DNA of 64,000 bases, from contig NZ_RAZT01000015.1 in NCBI RefSeq assembly GCF_003626635.1, positions 1 through 64,000 of the forward strand. The letters run 5' to 3'. The translations under genes and the position numbers were made by a program. The notes under the pieces were generated by a model. The model ran no database searches and had not been told where the DNA came from. It saw only the letters and a program-made list of their open reading frames with translations. The stretch is from Micromonospora musae. Its GTDB lineage: Bacteria; Actinomycetota; Actinomycetes; Mycobacteriales; Micromonosporaceae. Shown piece by piece: positions 43,646 to 53,042 of the stretch; position 1 is the first letter of the stretch; each line of letters starts with the position of its first letter.

Positions 43646-44431
43646 TCAGCGCAGCGAGCCGGCGAGTTCGCGCAGCTCGTTCTCCCGGGCGTCGCCCACG
43701 ACGATCACCGTACGGCCGGGCTCCAGCAGCACCAGCGCCTGCTCGTTCTCCCGGGCGGTGTACCGCTGCCAGTTCCGCCCGGCCAGCTCGGTCTGGCCCT
43801 GCGGCTGCGCCCGGTCGGTCAGCTCGGTGGGGATCAACTGCTCGGCGGGCACGTTGCTCTGCAGCAGCTGCGCCCCCTTCCCCTCCGGGGTCACGTAGCC
43901 GATCCGCAGCGTCGAGCCCCCCTCCGCCGCCTGGTAGCGGGCGTTCACCGGACGCCACTCCTCGCCGAGACCGGCCGGCTGGCTCACCGGGAAGGCGTTC
44001 GCGGCCTGGGCCTGCTCGACGGCGGGCGCCGGGTCGACCGGGGTCGGCTGGTCACCGCCGAGGAAGCCCCGGTAGAACGCCAACAGCAGCGCGATCGGGA
44101 CCAGCAGCACCAGCAGCGAGATCGCCATGTCCTTCGGTGACCGCTCGGAACGGCGCGTGGCGGCCACCACCGGCGACGCGGCAGACTCCCGCGCGGCTGC
44201 CGTCGACGGCTCGGGCCGGCCGGCCTCGGGCGGATCCTGCAGCGCGGCGCTCGCCTCGACCAGGGCCGGCTCGCCGGCCGCCGGCACTCGGTCGGCGGCA
44301 GCCACCGGGGTCTCGGCGGGCTGCCCGTCGATCTCGGCGCGGGCGTCCGCCGGTCCGGCGGTGGCCGGGTCGGGGCCGTCGGTCGGGGTCCGGTCGGTGG
44401 GTACGCGGTCGGCTGGCTGTGCGGGTTCCAC
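43646..44431 (-). CDS. DUF4245 domain-containing membrane protein
   Basis: This 261-aa protein has a long Pro/Ala-rich cytoplasmic N-terminus (1-100), a single helix (AISLLVLLVPIALLLAF, near 103-119) and an external DUF4245 domain (145-261) with STLRIGYVTPEG, NWQRYTARENEQALVL and the terminal DARENELRELAGSL. DUF4245 genes commonly stand next to glpX in actinobacteria, as here (divergent). Function is unknown. The GTG at 44431 is used because upstream codons run into the intergenic promoter region. Confidence 0.85.
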   Translation of the reverse strand: MEPAQPADRVPTDRTPTDGPDPATAGPADARAEIDGQPAETPVAAADRVPAAGEPALVEASAALQDPPEAGRPEPSTAAARESAASPVVAATRRSERSPKDMAISLLVLLVPIALLLAFYRGFLGGDQPTPVDPAPAVEQAQAANAFPVSQPAGLGEEWRPVNARYQAAEGGSTLRIGYVTPEGKGAQLLQSNVPAEQLIPTELTDRAQPQGQTELAGRNWQRYTARENEQALVLLEPGRTVIVVGDARENELRELAGSLR

Positions 44432-44590
44432 CCCGCCATTCTCGCAGCCGCCCCGACCGGCGGTATCCGGGCCATCACCGCCCCGCCCCAGCGCCGCATC
44501 CGCGATCGTGTGAGGATCAGCGACATAGCCGGCAGCGGAGCACGCCCGCGACGCCCGGCCCACCCCGCACCGTCGCGAGGAGGAGCCGTC

Positions 44591-45622
44591 ATGACGAACA
44601 CCAGGACCCGCGTCCCGCAGAATCTGGACCGCAACCTCGCCCTCGACCTGGTCCGGGTCACCGAGGCGGCGGCGATGGCCGCCGGCCGGTGGGTCGGCCG
44701 TGGCGACAAGGAGGGCGGCGACGGGGCCGCCGTCGACGCCATGCGCAAACTGATCAACTCGATTCCGATGCGCGGCGTCGTGGTGATCGGCGAGGGCGAG
44801 AAGGACAACGCCCCGATGCTCTTCAACGGCGAGGAGGTCGGCGACGGGACGGGTCCGGAGGTGGACGTCGCGGTCGACCCGATCGACGGCACCACGCTGA
44901 TGAGCAAGGGGATGCCGAACGCCCTCGCGGTGCTGGCGGTCGCCGAGCGCGGCGCGATGTTCGACCCCAGCGCCGTCTTCTACATGGAGAAGCTCGCCGT
45001 GGGCCCGGCCTACGCGGACGTGGTGGACATCAACGCGGGCGTGGCCGACAACCTGCGGCGGATCGCGCGGGTCAAGGGCACCGACGTCTCCGAGGTGACG
45101 GTCTGCGTGCTGGACCGGCCCCGGCACAAGGACCTGGTCGACCAGATCCGGCGGGCCGGCGCGGGCATCCGGTTCATCTCCGACGGGGACATCGCCGGCG
45201 CCATCGCGGCGGCCCGGGGCGAGTCGGACGTCGACGTGCTGATGGGCATCGGCGGCACCCCCGAGGGGATCACCTCCGCCTGCGCGCTCAAGTGCATGGG
45301 CGGGATGATGCAGGCGAAGCTCTGGCCCAAGGACGACGAGGAACGGGAGAAGGCGCTCGCCGCCGGGCACGACCTGGACCGGGTGCTCTTCACCGACGAC
45401 CTGGTGACCGGGGACAACTGTTTCTTCGTGGCCACCGGGGTGACCTCCGGGGACCTGCTGCGGGGGGTGCGCTACCGCGCCGGCGGGGCGTACACCCAGT
45501 CGATCGTGATGCGCTCGAAGAGCGGCACGATCCGCGTGATCGACTCGTACCACCGTCTGGAGAAGCTGGCGCTCTACTCGGCCGTCGACTTCGACGGCCG
45601 CCCCCTGGCCGAACAGGAGTGA
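44591..45622 (+). CDS. glpX: Fructose-1,6-bisphosphatase, class II
   Basis: This 343-aa metal-dependent phosphatase drives gluconeogenesis. GEGEKDNAPMLF and DVAVDPIDGTTLMSKG carry the Mg/Mn-binding acids; GIGGTPEGITSACALKCMGG contacts phosphate. The ATG at 44591 has AGGAG 5 nt upstream, in a leader of the divergent region shared with DUF4245. It is coupled by GTGA to a DUF606 transporter. With pckG and eno it covers the gluconeogenic route. Confidence 0.97.
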   Translation: MTNTRTRVPQNLDRNLALDLVRVTEAAAMAAGRWVGRGDKEGGDGAAVDAMRKLINSIPMRGVVVIGEGEKDNAPMLFNGEEVGDGTGPEVDVAVDPIDGTTLMSKGMPNALAVLAVAERGAMFDPSAVFYMEKLAVGPAYADVVDINAGVADNLRRIARVKGTDVSEVTVCVLDRPRHKDLVDQIRRAGAGIRFISDGDIAGAIAAARGESDVDVLMGIGGTPEGITSACALKCMGGMMQAKLWPKDDEEREKALAAGHDLDRVLFTDDLVTGDNCFFVATGVTSGDLLRGVRYRAGGAYTQSIVMRSKSGTIRVIDSYHRLEKLALYSAVDFDGRPLAEQE

Positions 45623-46593
45623 GCGCCGCCACCACCGAACGGCCCGTCCTGCCGGCGACCCAGCGGATCGCCGGGGTGGGTCTGGCGACCCTCTCGGGGG
45701 TCGCCGTCGCCGTGCAGTCGCGGATCAACGGCGAGCTGGGGGTACGTCTCCGCGACGGTTTCGGCGCCGCGGTGATCTCCTTCGGCATCGGGCTGCTGGT
45801 GCTGCTGGTGCTGGTTCCCGCCTCCCCGACCGGGCGGCGTGGTCTGACCGCCCTGCGCACGGCGCTGCGCGGCGGCGCGCTGCGGCCCTGGCAGTGCCTG
45901 GGCGGGGTGTTCGGCGCGTTCCTGGTCGCCACCCAGGGGCTCACCATCGGCACGCTCGGCGTCGCGGTCTTCACCGTGGCCGTGGTGGCCGGCCAGTCCG
46001 GCAGCAGCCTGGCGGTCGACCGGGCGGGCATCGGCCCCGCCGGCGCGCACCCGATCACCGGCCAGCGGCTGGCCGGGGCCTCGCTCGCCGTGGTCGCGGT
46101 GCTGCTCTCCGTCAGTGACCGGTTCGACCAGCCGGACACGCTGGTGCTCGCCGTGCTGCCGCTGCTCGCCGGCGTGGGCATCGCCTGGCAGCAGGCGGTG
46201 AACGGGCGGGTTCGCGGGGCCTCGGGAAGCGCGCTGACGGCCACCCTGGTGAACTTCACCGTCGGTACCGTGGCCCTGCTCGTCGCGTTCGCCATCGACG
46301 TGGCGGTACGCGGCTGGCCGGCCGGAAGCCTGCCCGCCGAGCCCTGGCTCTACCTGGGTGGGCCGATCGGCATCGTCTTCATCGCGGTCGCCGCGGCGAT
46401 CGTCCGGTTCACCGGCGTGCTGCTGCTCGGCCTGGCCACCATCGCCGGTCAGGTCGTCGGCGCCGTCCTGGTGGACCTGGTCGTGCCGACGGCCGCCTCG
46501 CACCCCAGCCTCACCACCCTGGGCGGGGCCGCCCTCACCCTGGTCGCCGTGCTCGTCGCCGCCCTGGCCCCGTCGCGGTCGGCGCAGGCTTGA
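45619..46593 (+). CDS. DMT-family transporter (DUF606/YdcZ tandem)
   Basis: This 324-aa protein has ten predicted membrane helices made of two homologous DUF606-type halves: RIAGVGLATLSGVAVAVQSR with INGELG in the first, and LLAGVGIAWQQAVNGRV in the second. The family is part of the drug/metabolite transporter superfamily, with a few members exporting small molecules; the substrate is unknown. The GTG overlaps the glpX stop by GTGA, so translation is probably coupled. Confidence 0.87.
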   Translation: MSAATTERPVLPATQRIAGVGLATLSGVAVAVQSRINGELGVRLRDGFGAAVISFGIGLLVLLVLVPASPTGRRGLTALRTALRGGALRPWQCLGGVFGAFLVATQGLTIGTLGVAVFTVAVVAGQSGSSLAVDRAGIGPAGAHPITGQRLAGASLAVVAVLLSVSDRFDQPDTLVLAVLPLLAGVGIAWQQAVNGRVRGASGSALTATLVNFTVGTVALLVAFAIDVAVRGWPAGSLPAEPWLYLGGPIGIVFIAVAAAIVRFTGVLLLGLATIAGQVVGAVLVDLVVPTAASHPSLTTLGGAALTLVAVLVAALAPSRSAQA

Positions 46594-46616
46594 CGGCCTG
46601 AGCAGCGGGCGCGCCG

Positions 46617-48209
46617 TCAGGTCGGCGGCCTTACCGGGACCGACGGGTACGGCGGATCGGCCTGAAGCGTGGGTGCCCCGACGAGGCGGGCCGTGCGCCA
46701 TCCCAGCAGCAGTCCCGGCACGCCGGCCAGGAACGCCAGCAGCAGCGCCGTCCACACGTACACGGGCCGGCCGTAGAGCCACCCGACCAGGGGTAGGGCG
46801 GCCATCGCCGCGGTCAGCGCGGCGGCCAGGGACACCTCCAGCGCCCAGCGGCGGGGGACGTTCGGGGCTCGGGCCGGAACCAGAGCCAACGCGGCGGTCC
46901 CGATCAGCAGCGGCCCGAGCCCGAGGGGTGCCACCGCGCCGAGCAGGGCGGTGTCGAGCCAGACCACCAGCAGCATCCCTACCAGCAGCGCTCCGAGGTG
47001 CCCCAGAGTGATGGGCAGCCAGTGCGCCGTACCGGCCCGCTTCCCAGCCCGGGCACCGGACACTGCCAGGACCAGTACCGCCAGTCCGGCCAACAGCAGC
47101 GTCACCCGCAGCGGATCCTGACCCCGGGAAGCGGGGCTGCTCTCTCCCAGCGTCGGTGCCCGTCCGCCGAACGGATGATTCCCGACCTCCGCCCCGGCGA
47201 AGCCGATCCGCTCCCAGGCGCCGTCGCTGTACCGGAGCGCGAAGCCGTCCCGGCCGTTGGCGACCAGCACGACGTGCCGGCCGTCCGTCGTGTCCCGTAC
47301 GACCAACTCCTGCCCGCTCACCCGCGGACCGCCGACCCCGGACTCCTCGTACTGCCGAATCAGCACCACCCGCTGCTGCTCGGTCACCTCCCAGGCCGTC
47401 CGCCAGGTCCGGCCCGCGTCATCGCTCTCGTCGACCCGGAGCCGCCCGGTGACCAGGCGGTAGCAGTGCGAGGGGTTCGCCGACGAACAGGCCTGCCGCG
47501 CCGGCTCGCCCTCTCGGCTTACCCGGTTTCGCAGCGCGCCCTGTTCCGCCTCGGTGGCGTCCCGCCAGCTGCCTCCGTCGTCGTCACTGACCCGCCAGGA
47601 GCCGGCATCGGTGGCGTAGTCGCCGTAACCGCTGCCGATCTCGGCCACGAGACGACCGTCGACGACCGCGACCCGCACCGCGTCCGGGTAGTGCACCGCG
47701 CTCGTGGCCGCGGCCGCGAACGTCGCCGCCGGCAGCAGCACCAGCAGCCGAACCAGCCGTGCCGTACGTCGCCGTACCCGCTCACGTCGGGCCCGGGTCC
47801 AGCTGAAGGCGGCCAAGGCCAGCGCGGGCAGGGCCAGCAGATCGGTGAGGTCTGCCCGGACCAGCGACGGCCCGTTCACGACGCTCCAGGCCGCCGAAGC
47901 CGCGGCAGCGGCGTCGGCATGGGACTTGACCACCGTGAAGACGACCCCGGCCAGACCGAGACCGAGCCCGACGGCCGCGCGGTTCGGCAGGCGGGGGGCC
48001 AGCAGGGTGAACAGGACGGCGATCAGCGGTGGCGCGACCACCAGACCCGCCACGTCGCTGAGTTTGCCGGTCATCGGCCCGGCGAACTCCGCCTTGAGCA
48101 ACCGATCGTTGACCAGGAGCAGGATGAGGGCGGCCACCGAGACCGGGTGCCCCAGCCAGGCCAGCATGGCCGGGGCGCTGTCACGCGGTGGCGGATAGAG
48201 CTCCGACAT
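46617..48209 (-). CDS. Membrane protein with Asp-box (BNR-like) external region
   Basis: This 530-aa protein has about four to five N-terminal membrane helices, an external region of about 170 residues (around 190-350), then five more helices. The external part contains two Asp-box-like motifs, SDDDGGSWRD and SDDAGRTWRT (pattern SxDxGxxW), as in sialidase or photosystem-assembly-type beta-propellers, though too few for a full propeller. I do not recognise the family. The ATG at 48209 gives MSELYPPPRD; upstream in-frame codons are less likely. Confidence 0.75.
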   Translation of the reverse strand: MSELYPPPRDSAPAMLAWLGHPVSVAALILLLVNDRLLKAEFAGPMTGKLSDVAGLVVAPPLIAVLFTLLAPRLPNRAAVGLGLGLAGVVFTVVKSHADAAAAASAAWSVVNGPSLVRADLTDLLALPALALAAFSWTRARRERVRRRTARLVRLLVLLPAATFAAAATSAVHYPDAVRVAVVDGRLVAEIGSGYGDYATDAGSWRVSDDDGGSWRDATEAEQGALRNRVSREGEPARQACSSANPSHCYRLVTGRLRVDESDDAGRTWRTAWEVTEQQRVVLIRQYEESGVGGPRVSGQELVVRDTTDGRHVVLVANGRDGFALRYSDGAWERIGFAGAEVGNHPFGGRAPTLGESSPASRGQDPLRVTLLLAGLAVLVLAVSGARAGKRAGTAHWLPITLGHLGALLVGMLLVVWLDTALLGAVAPLGLGPLLIGTAALALVPARAPNVPRRWALEVSLAAALTAAMAALPLVGWLYGRPVYVWTALLLAFLAGVPGLLLGWRTARLVGAPTLQADPPYPSVPVRPPT

Positions 48210-48271
48210 TCGCCCAGGCTGGCAGTGGCACATCACGATGCGACCACGCGGGGAACAGCATCGGATACCGG

Positions 48272-49240
48272 TCAGCTTCCGTCCGAGGAGTGGCCCGGGA
48301 AGAGGTGCGCCTTCGGGTCGATCACCACGGCCGCGTTGTTCACCGCCGTGGCGGCCTCGCCGAAGCCGGTGGCGATCAACCGGACCTTGCCCGGGTACTC
48401 GGTGATGTCGCCGGCCGCGAAGACGCGGGGCAGATTCGTGGCCATGGTGCTGTCGACGACGATGTGCCGGCGGTCCAACCGGAGTCCCCACTCGGCGAGC
48501 GGGCCGAGGTCGGCGGTGAAACCGAGCGCCGCGACGACGGTGTCGACCGGCAGGGTCTCCGGGGCGCCGCCCCGTACGGTGATCTCCGCGCCGGTGACCA
48601 CCTCCGCACCGAGCAGCCGGGTGACCTCGGCGTTGACCACCACCCGGATGGGCAACGCCAGAACCCGGGAGACGGTCGCGGCGTGCGCCCGGAACTTCTC
48701 CCGCCGGTGCACCAGCGTCACCGAGCGGGCCAGCGGGTGCAGGGTCAGCGCCCAGTCGAAGGCGGAGTCACCGCCGCCCACGATCAACACGTCCCGGCCG
48801 GCCAGCTCGGTCGGCTGCGGCACGAAGTAGACGATCCCGGCCCCGACGAACTCCTCGGCGACCGGCAGCGGCCGTGGGGTGAAGCTGCCCAGCCCGCCGG
48901 TGACGACCACCGCGCCGCAGCGCAGCCGCTCGCCGCCGGCGAGGCCGAGCACCGGACGTTCATCGGCGTAGGTGAGCTTCTCGGCGCGGGTGCCCAGCAG
49001 GTAGCACGGGTCGAAGGGCGCGGCCTGGGCGAGCAGGTTCGCCACCAGGTCGCGGCCCTTGACCGACGGGAAGCCGGCCACGTCGAGGATGAGCTTCTCC
49101 GGGTACATCGCGGTGACCTGGCCGCCCGGCTCCGGCAGCGCGTCGATCACCGCCACCGAGAGCCCGCGGAAACCGGCGTAGTACGCCGCGAAGAGGCCGG
49201 TCGGACCGGCTCCGATCACGGCGACATCGACCTCGCGCAT
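48272..49240 (-). CDS. Ferredoxin-NADP+ reductase, thioredoxin-reductase-like
   Basis: This 322-aa flavoprotein has FAD motif VAVIGAGPTGLFAAYYAG and NADP motif VLIVGGGDSAFDWALTL. The CxxC redox pair of thioredoxin reductases is absent, which is diagnostic for the YumC-type ferredoxin-NADP+ reductase. It ends with VFAAGDITEYPGKVRLIATG binding the flavin. It would exchange electrons between NADPH and ferredoxin. No ferredoxin gene is adjacent. The ATG at 49240 fits the family N-terminus. Confidence 0.92.
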   Translation of the reverse strand: MREVDVAVIGAGPTGLFAAYYAGFRGLSVAVIDALPEPGGQVTAMYPEKLILDVAGFPSVKGRDLVANLLAQAAPFDPCYLLGTRAEKLTYADERPVLGLAGGERLRCGAVVVTGGLGSFTPRPLPVAEEFVGAGIVYFVPQPTELAGRDVLIVGGGDSAFDWALTLHPLARSVTLVHRREKFRAHAATVSRVLALPIRVVVNAEVTRLLGAEVVTGAEITVRGGAPETLPVDTVVAALGFTADLGPLAEWGLRLDRRHIVVDSTMATNLPRVFAAGDITEYPGKVRLIATGFGEAATAVNNAAVVIDPKAHLFPGHSSDGS

Positions 49241-49446
49241 GGCGTACCGTCGCTTCCCGCTCGCGGATCAACGCGTGCTGATGTCGACGGTATGGCCCTC
49301 GCCCGGCCCGGGGCAAGCATGTCCCGCCGGTGGCGCGCGGGCAGGTCACGGCGGGTACGCGGGCCCGGCGTCGTGCTCCGCGACGGCGCGGTCCGCGGCC
49401 CGGCCCGGCCCGTTCACGGCGCGGTCGGCGGCCTGGGCCGGCTTGT

Positions 49447-50091
49447 TCACGGCATGGAGAAGGTGGACTCCGAGCGGCTGGGGTCGTGCCGGCGACGCCG
49501 GAACAGGATGGCGGCGACCACCCCGCCGAGCAGCCCGAACAGGTGCCCCTGCCAGGAGATCCGCTCGTCGGTGGGCAGGACGCCCACCAGCTGCCAGCCG
49601 TAGAGGAGCCCGACCAGCAGGAAGACTGCGAAGTTCCACCAGCTGCGCTCGAAGATGCCGCGGGTGAAGAGGATCCCCAGGTAGCCGAAGATCACGCCGC
49701 TCGCGCCGACCACCACCGAGTTGGGCGAGCCGGTGAACCAGACGCCGAGCCCGCTCACCAGGATGATCAACAGGGTGGACCAGAGGAAGCGGCGGGCGCC
49801 TGCCGCGAGCACGAAGGTGCCGAGCAGGATCAGCGGAATGCTGTTGCTGTAGAGGTGGTCGAAGCCGTGGTGCAGGAACGGCGAGAAGAAGACGCCGTCC
49901 AGGCCGTCGATCCGCTTCGGGATGATGCCCGCGGCCGCGTCCAGACCGAACGAGAGACCCTGGTCGGCGACCTCGATGAGGAACAGGAACGGCACCACCG
50001 CGCACATCGCCACGAAGGCACGGCCGAGCGCGGCGTAGAACGCCTCGGTGCCGAACCGGTGGGGGTCGTTGCTTCCGGAGAGCAGGGTCAC
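49447..50091 (-). CDS. Rhomboid-family intramembrane serine protease
   Basis: This 214-aa protein has six predicted helices. The catalytic Ser is in VVGASGVIFGYLG and the His in WQGHLFGLLGGV; FFSPFLHHGFDHLYSNSIPL matches the conserved loop and helix 2 (HxxxN-type) region. Rhomboids cleave membrane proteins within the bilayer; the substrate is unknown. The GTG at 50091 (VTLLSGSND) is preferred over an upstream start that adds an unlikely soluble stretch. Confidence 0.92.
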   Translation of the reverse strand: MTLLSGSNDPHRFGTEAFYAALGRAFVAMCAVVPFLFLIEVADQGLSFGLDAAAGIIPKRIDGLDGVFFSPFLHHGFDHLYSNSIPLILLGTFVLAAGARRFLWSTLLIILVSGLGVWFTGSPNSVVVGASGVIFGYLGILFTRGIFERSWWNFAVFLLVGLLYGWQLVGVLPTDERISWQGHLFGLLGGVVAAILFRRRRHDPSRSESTFSMP

Positions 50092-50150
50092 CCCACCACT
50101 GCTATCAGTAATCCCGCCCGACCGCCACTCACGTCTCGTACCGAGCACGG

Positions 50151-50181
50151 AAAACGGGGCGGGTGTTCAGCACCCGCCCCG
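50151..50181 (-). terminator. Intrinsic terminator with U-tract
   Basis: The 11-bp stem 50155-50165/50171-50181 with a 5-nt loop is followed on the minus strand by TTTT (50154-50151). It lies 18 bp after the transglycosylase-like gene. U-tracts are rare in this window. Confidence 0.88.
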
Positions 50182-50199
50182 CTTCCGAACGCTTCCGGC

Positions 50200-50889
50200 T
50201 CAGTACCAGCCGCTGCTCTGGGAGTGCGCCCAGGCGCCGCAGGGGGTGTCGTACCGCCCCTCGATGTAGCCCAGCCCCCACTCGATCTGGGTGGCCGGGT
50301 TGGTCTGCCAGTCGTCCGCCACCGAGCTCATCTTGTCGCCGGGCCTCGCCTGCGGGATGCCGTACGCGCCGGACGAGGCGTTGCGGGCCTTGTGGTTCCA
50401 GCCGCTCTCCTTGGTCCAGAGCTTGTCGAGGCAGGGGAACTCCTTGATCGGGAAGCCCGCCTTGATCATCTCTGCGCAACCGATCTTCCGGTTGCCGCTG
50501 TACTCCTCGCACGAGGCGGGGATCGGCCCGTCGTACGGCTTCGCGGCCGCGTTCTCGGCCTCTTCGGCCTTCTCGCGCTCGCGCTTGCGGGACGCCGCCG
50601 CCTCCTCGGCCCGCTTGGCCCGCTCGGCGGCGGCCTTGGCGGCCTCGGCGGCGCGCAGCTTCGCCTGGTACTCGGCGGCCCGCTGCCGAGCGGACTGCAC
50701 CTGGTGGACGGCCTGGCGCTCGCGCTGGTACTCGTGCTCCGCCTGGTCGACCTCTGCGCTGACCTGTGCTGTCAGGCCCTCTTGCTGGGCTTCCCGGTCA
50801 TCGCCGAGATAGACGCCGCCGGCAACGCCCACGGAGAGCAGCGCGACGGCGGCCGTACGGGCACCCAACCGGCTCCACAGCCGACTCAC
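50200..50889 (-). CDS. Secreted transglycosylase-like protein with coiled coil
   Basis: This 229-aa protein has an N-terminal export signal (TAAVALLSVGVAGGVYL), a long charged coiled coil (about 40-120, Glu/Arg/Ala-rich) and a C-terminal domain of about 90 residues with LWTKESGWNHKARNASS, GAYGIPQARPGDKM and QIEWGLGYIEGRY. The last matches the lysozyme-like fold of actinobacterial lytic transglycosylase/aggregation-factor proteins, with Glu in KESGW as likely catalytic residue. It acts on peptidoglycan outside the membrane. The GTG at 50889 has GAAGGGA upstream. I looked for, and did not find, a c-di-AMP riboswitch. Confidence 0.87.
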   Translation of the reverse strand: MSRLWSRLGARTAAVALLSVGVAGGVYLGDDREAQQEGLTAQVSAEVDQAEHEYQRERQAVHQVQSARQRAAEYQAKLRAAEAAKAAAERAKRAEEAAASRKREREKAEEAENAAAKPYDGPIPASCEEYSGNRKIGCAEMIKAGFPIKEFPCLDKLWTKESGWNHKARNASSGAYGIPQARPGDKMSSVADDWQTNPATQIEWGLGYIEGRYDTPCGAWAHSQSSGWY

Positions 50890-51155
50890 GAAGTGGTCCC
50901 TTCGTCGGGGGCAAGGACACGGCGGGTGCCCGGGTCGTCAACGGCCGGGCCGCGCCGTGAGCGCCCCGACCGTCGTCCGGTCGCAGCCGACGCACCGGTG
51001 TCGTGACAGGTGTAACGAATGATCCCTGACGATCTCTTCGGTGCGTGAGCGCTCGTGGGACACGATCGCGCACGGTGAGGCCGATGGGAAACCAAGGGAC
51101 GGATTTGTGACTTGGACCACACCGTAAATCGGGATGAATTGGCACTAAGGGGTCA

Positions 51156-52571
51156 TCACAACGGGTTGTCCTCCAGCAGGTCCGTCACCATCGCCGCGAT
51201 GGGCGAACGCTCCGAACGGCTGAGCGTCACGTGGGCGAAGAGCTGATGCCCCTTCAATGCCTCGATCACCGCGGTGACCCCGTCGTGCCGGCCGACCCGG
51301 AGATTGTCCCGCTGCGCCACGTCGTGGGTCAGCACCACCCGGGAACCCTGCCCGATCCTGGAGAGCACGGTGAGCAGGACACCGCGCTCCAGGGACTGCG
51401 CCTCGTCCACGATGACGAACGCGTCGTGCAGGCTGCGGCCCCGGATGTGGGTCAGCGGAAGCACCTCGAGCAGCCCCCGGCTGGTGACCTCCTCCAGCAC
51501 GTTCTCGTGCACCACGGCGCCGAGGGTGTCGAAGACCGCCTGGGCCCAGGGCGACATCTTCTCCAACTCGGTGCCGGGCAGGTAGCCCAGCTCCTGGCCG
51601 CCCACGGCGTACAGCGGGCGGAAGACGACGACCTTCTTGTGCCGGCGACGCTCCATCACCGCGTCCAGCCCGGCGCAGAGCGCGAGGGCGGACTTACCGG
51701 TGCCCGCCCGGCCGCCCAGCGACACGATCCCGACCGACTCGTCCAGCAGGAGGTCCAGGGCGATCCGCTGCTCCGCCGAGCGACCGTGGACGCCGAACGC
51801 CTCCCGGTCGCCGCGGACCAGCCGTACCGTCTTGTCCGGCAGCACCCGGCCGAGCGCCGACCCCCGCCCGGAGTGCAGCACCAGGCCGGTGTGGCAGGGC
51901 AGCCCCGCCGCCTCGTCCAGGTCGAGCGTCTCACCGGCGTACAGCTGGCCGATCTGCTCCTCGCTCAGCTCCAGCTCGGCCATGCCCGTCCAGGTCGGGT
52001 CGCTGGCCTGGCCGTGCCGGTACTCGTCGGCGCGCAGACCGACCGAAGCGGCCTTGACCCGCAGCGGCATGTCCTTGCTGACGAGCGTGACCGCCCGCCC
52101 CTCGGCGGCAAGGTTCAACGCCACGGAGAGGATGCGGGCGTCGTTGCTCTCGTTGCGGAAGCCGGGCGGCAGCACCCCGTCGTCGGTGTGGTTGAGCTCC
52201 ACCCGCAGCGTGCCGCCGCTGTCGTTCGCGGGCACCGGCCGGTCCAGCCGGCCGTGCCGCACCCGCAGCTCGTCCAGCATGCGCAGCGACTGCCGGGCGA
52301 ACCAGCCCAGCTCCGGATGGTGGCGCTTCCCCTCCAACTCGGAGATCACCACCAGCGGCAGGACCACCTCGTGCTCGGAGAACCGGTGGAAGGCCGCCGG
52401 GTCGGAGAGGAGTACCGAGGTGTCCAGAACGAAGGATTGGCCGGCTGGTCGGGGCTCCTTGGCGTCGGCCGGCGCGGTGGCCGCCGTGCGGCGGCTCCGG
52501 GTGGCTCGGCGGGTCACGGCAGTCGCGGCCGGGGTCTGATCGGCACCGGCAGTGGTACGGCGAGTCGTCAC
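51156..52571 (-). CDS. PIN-PhoH protein (PhoH2-type RNase/helicase)
   Basis: This 471-aa protein has an N-terminal PIN nuclease domain (about 45-180) with FVLDTSVLLSDPAAF, VISELEGKRH and NDARILSVAL supplying acidic residues, then a PhoH ATPase domain (about 235-465) with Walker A GGRAGTGKSALALCAG and Walker B FVIVDEAQSLER. In mycobacteria PhoH2 unwinds and cleaves RNA. The GTG at 52571 has GGAG 7 nt upstream; an ATG at 52712 would add 47 low-complexity residues. No small antitoxin-like gene could be supported upstream. Confidence 0.93.
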   Translation of the reverse strand: MTTRRTTAGADQTPAATAVTRRATRSRRTAATAPADAKEPRPAGQSFVLDTSVLLSDPAAFHRFSEHEVVLPLVVISELEGKRHHPELGWFARQSLRMLDELRVRHGRLDRPVPANDSGGTLRVELNHTDDGVLPPGFRNESNDARILSVALNLAAEGRAVTLVSKDMPLRVKAASVGLRADEYRHGQASDPTWTGMAELELSEEQIGQLYAGETLDLDEAAGLPCHTGLVLHSGRGSALGRVLPDKTVRLVRGDREAFGVHGRSAEQRIALDLLLDESVGIVSLGGRAGTGKSALALCAGLDAVMERRRHKKVVVFRPLYAVGGQELGYLPGTELEKMSPWAQAVFDTLGAVVHENVLEEVTSRGLLEVLPLTHIRGRSLHDAFVIVDEAQSLERGVLLTVLSRIGQGSRVVLTHDVAQRDNLRVGRHDGVTAVIEALKGHQLFAHVTLSRSERSPIAAMVTDLLEDNPL

Positions 52572-52837
52572 AGGCCTGCTCCGGCGGATGTGCACCCGGC
52601 CATCCGCGTTCCGCCACCGCCGGTGCCCGGGGACACGGGGTCGGATGCGGGCCCCATGCGCGTGGGTCGCAGGTCCGGGCTTGCCGGTTGGCCCGGGAGA
52701 ACCCCGTGCCATGCCTAGACGCTAGCCGGGCTCGGGCATCCCGGCTAGAGGTTGCAGGTTGCTCTCCGCCGACCGGTACATGAACGGCCTGTCATCGCAC
52801 CGGTCGCCGGTGCGCCCGGCCGCCAGGAACGCCCCCG

Positions 52838-52871
52838 CGGCAGCCGGCGCGATCGGGCACGCCGGCTGCCG
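52838..52871 (-). terminator. Terminator hairpin (second of tandem pair)
   Basis: A perfect 12-bp stem, 52838-52849 with 52860-52871 (CGGCAGCCGGCG and its complement), has a 10-nt loop. It follows another hairpin downstream of the minus-strand gene pair at 53043-53763. Confidence 0.7.
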
Positions 52872-52888
52872 AGCCGGGGGCGGCGGGG

Positions 52889-52927
52889 CCGGCCGGGATG
52901 CATGCCCCCTGCGCGCATCCCGGCCGG
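52889..52927 (-). terminator. Terminator hairpin (first of tandem pair)
   Basis: A perfect 13-bp stem, 52889-52901 with 52915-52927, has a 13-nt loop and lies about 115 bp after the stop at 53043. Confidence 0.7.
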
Positions 52928-53042
52928 TGGGACCACGGTCACCGGTCTGACGTGGCCCCGACGGTGCGTGTCCGCCGCGGACGACGCACCGCGCCTTCGT
53001 GCCGGTCGGTCGGCTGCCGGCCGGCGAGCCGCCTCGGCCGTC

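Larger units (their letters stand above)
52572..53042. other. 471-bp region without a supported gene
   Basis: Open frames here are short and low-complexity (Gly/Arg/Pro). The region should contain the phoH2 promoter and holds two strong hairpins near its upper end (52838-52871, 52889-52927). Confidence 0.6.

Noticed and set aside
42517..44590. Plus-strand open frame continuing into glpX and the DUF606 transporter
   Set aside because: The upstream part is antisense to the lipoprotein and DUF4245 genes; the transporter's real start is the GTG at 45619, coupled to glpX.
50890..51155. Cyclic di-AMP (ydaO) riboswitch upstream of the transglycosylase-like gene
   Set aside because: This class often precedes such genes in actinobacteria, but I could not find its conserved segments in the 266-bp region.
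52572..52745. Small antitoxin-like gene upstream of phoH2
   Set aside because: Mycobacteria have one (PhoAT), but the frames here are low-complexity and lack a credible ribosome-binding site.
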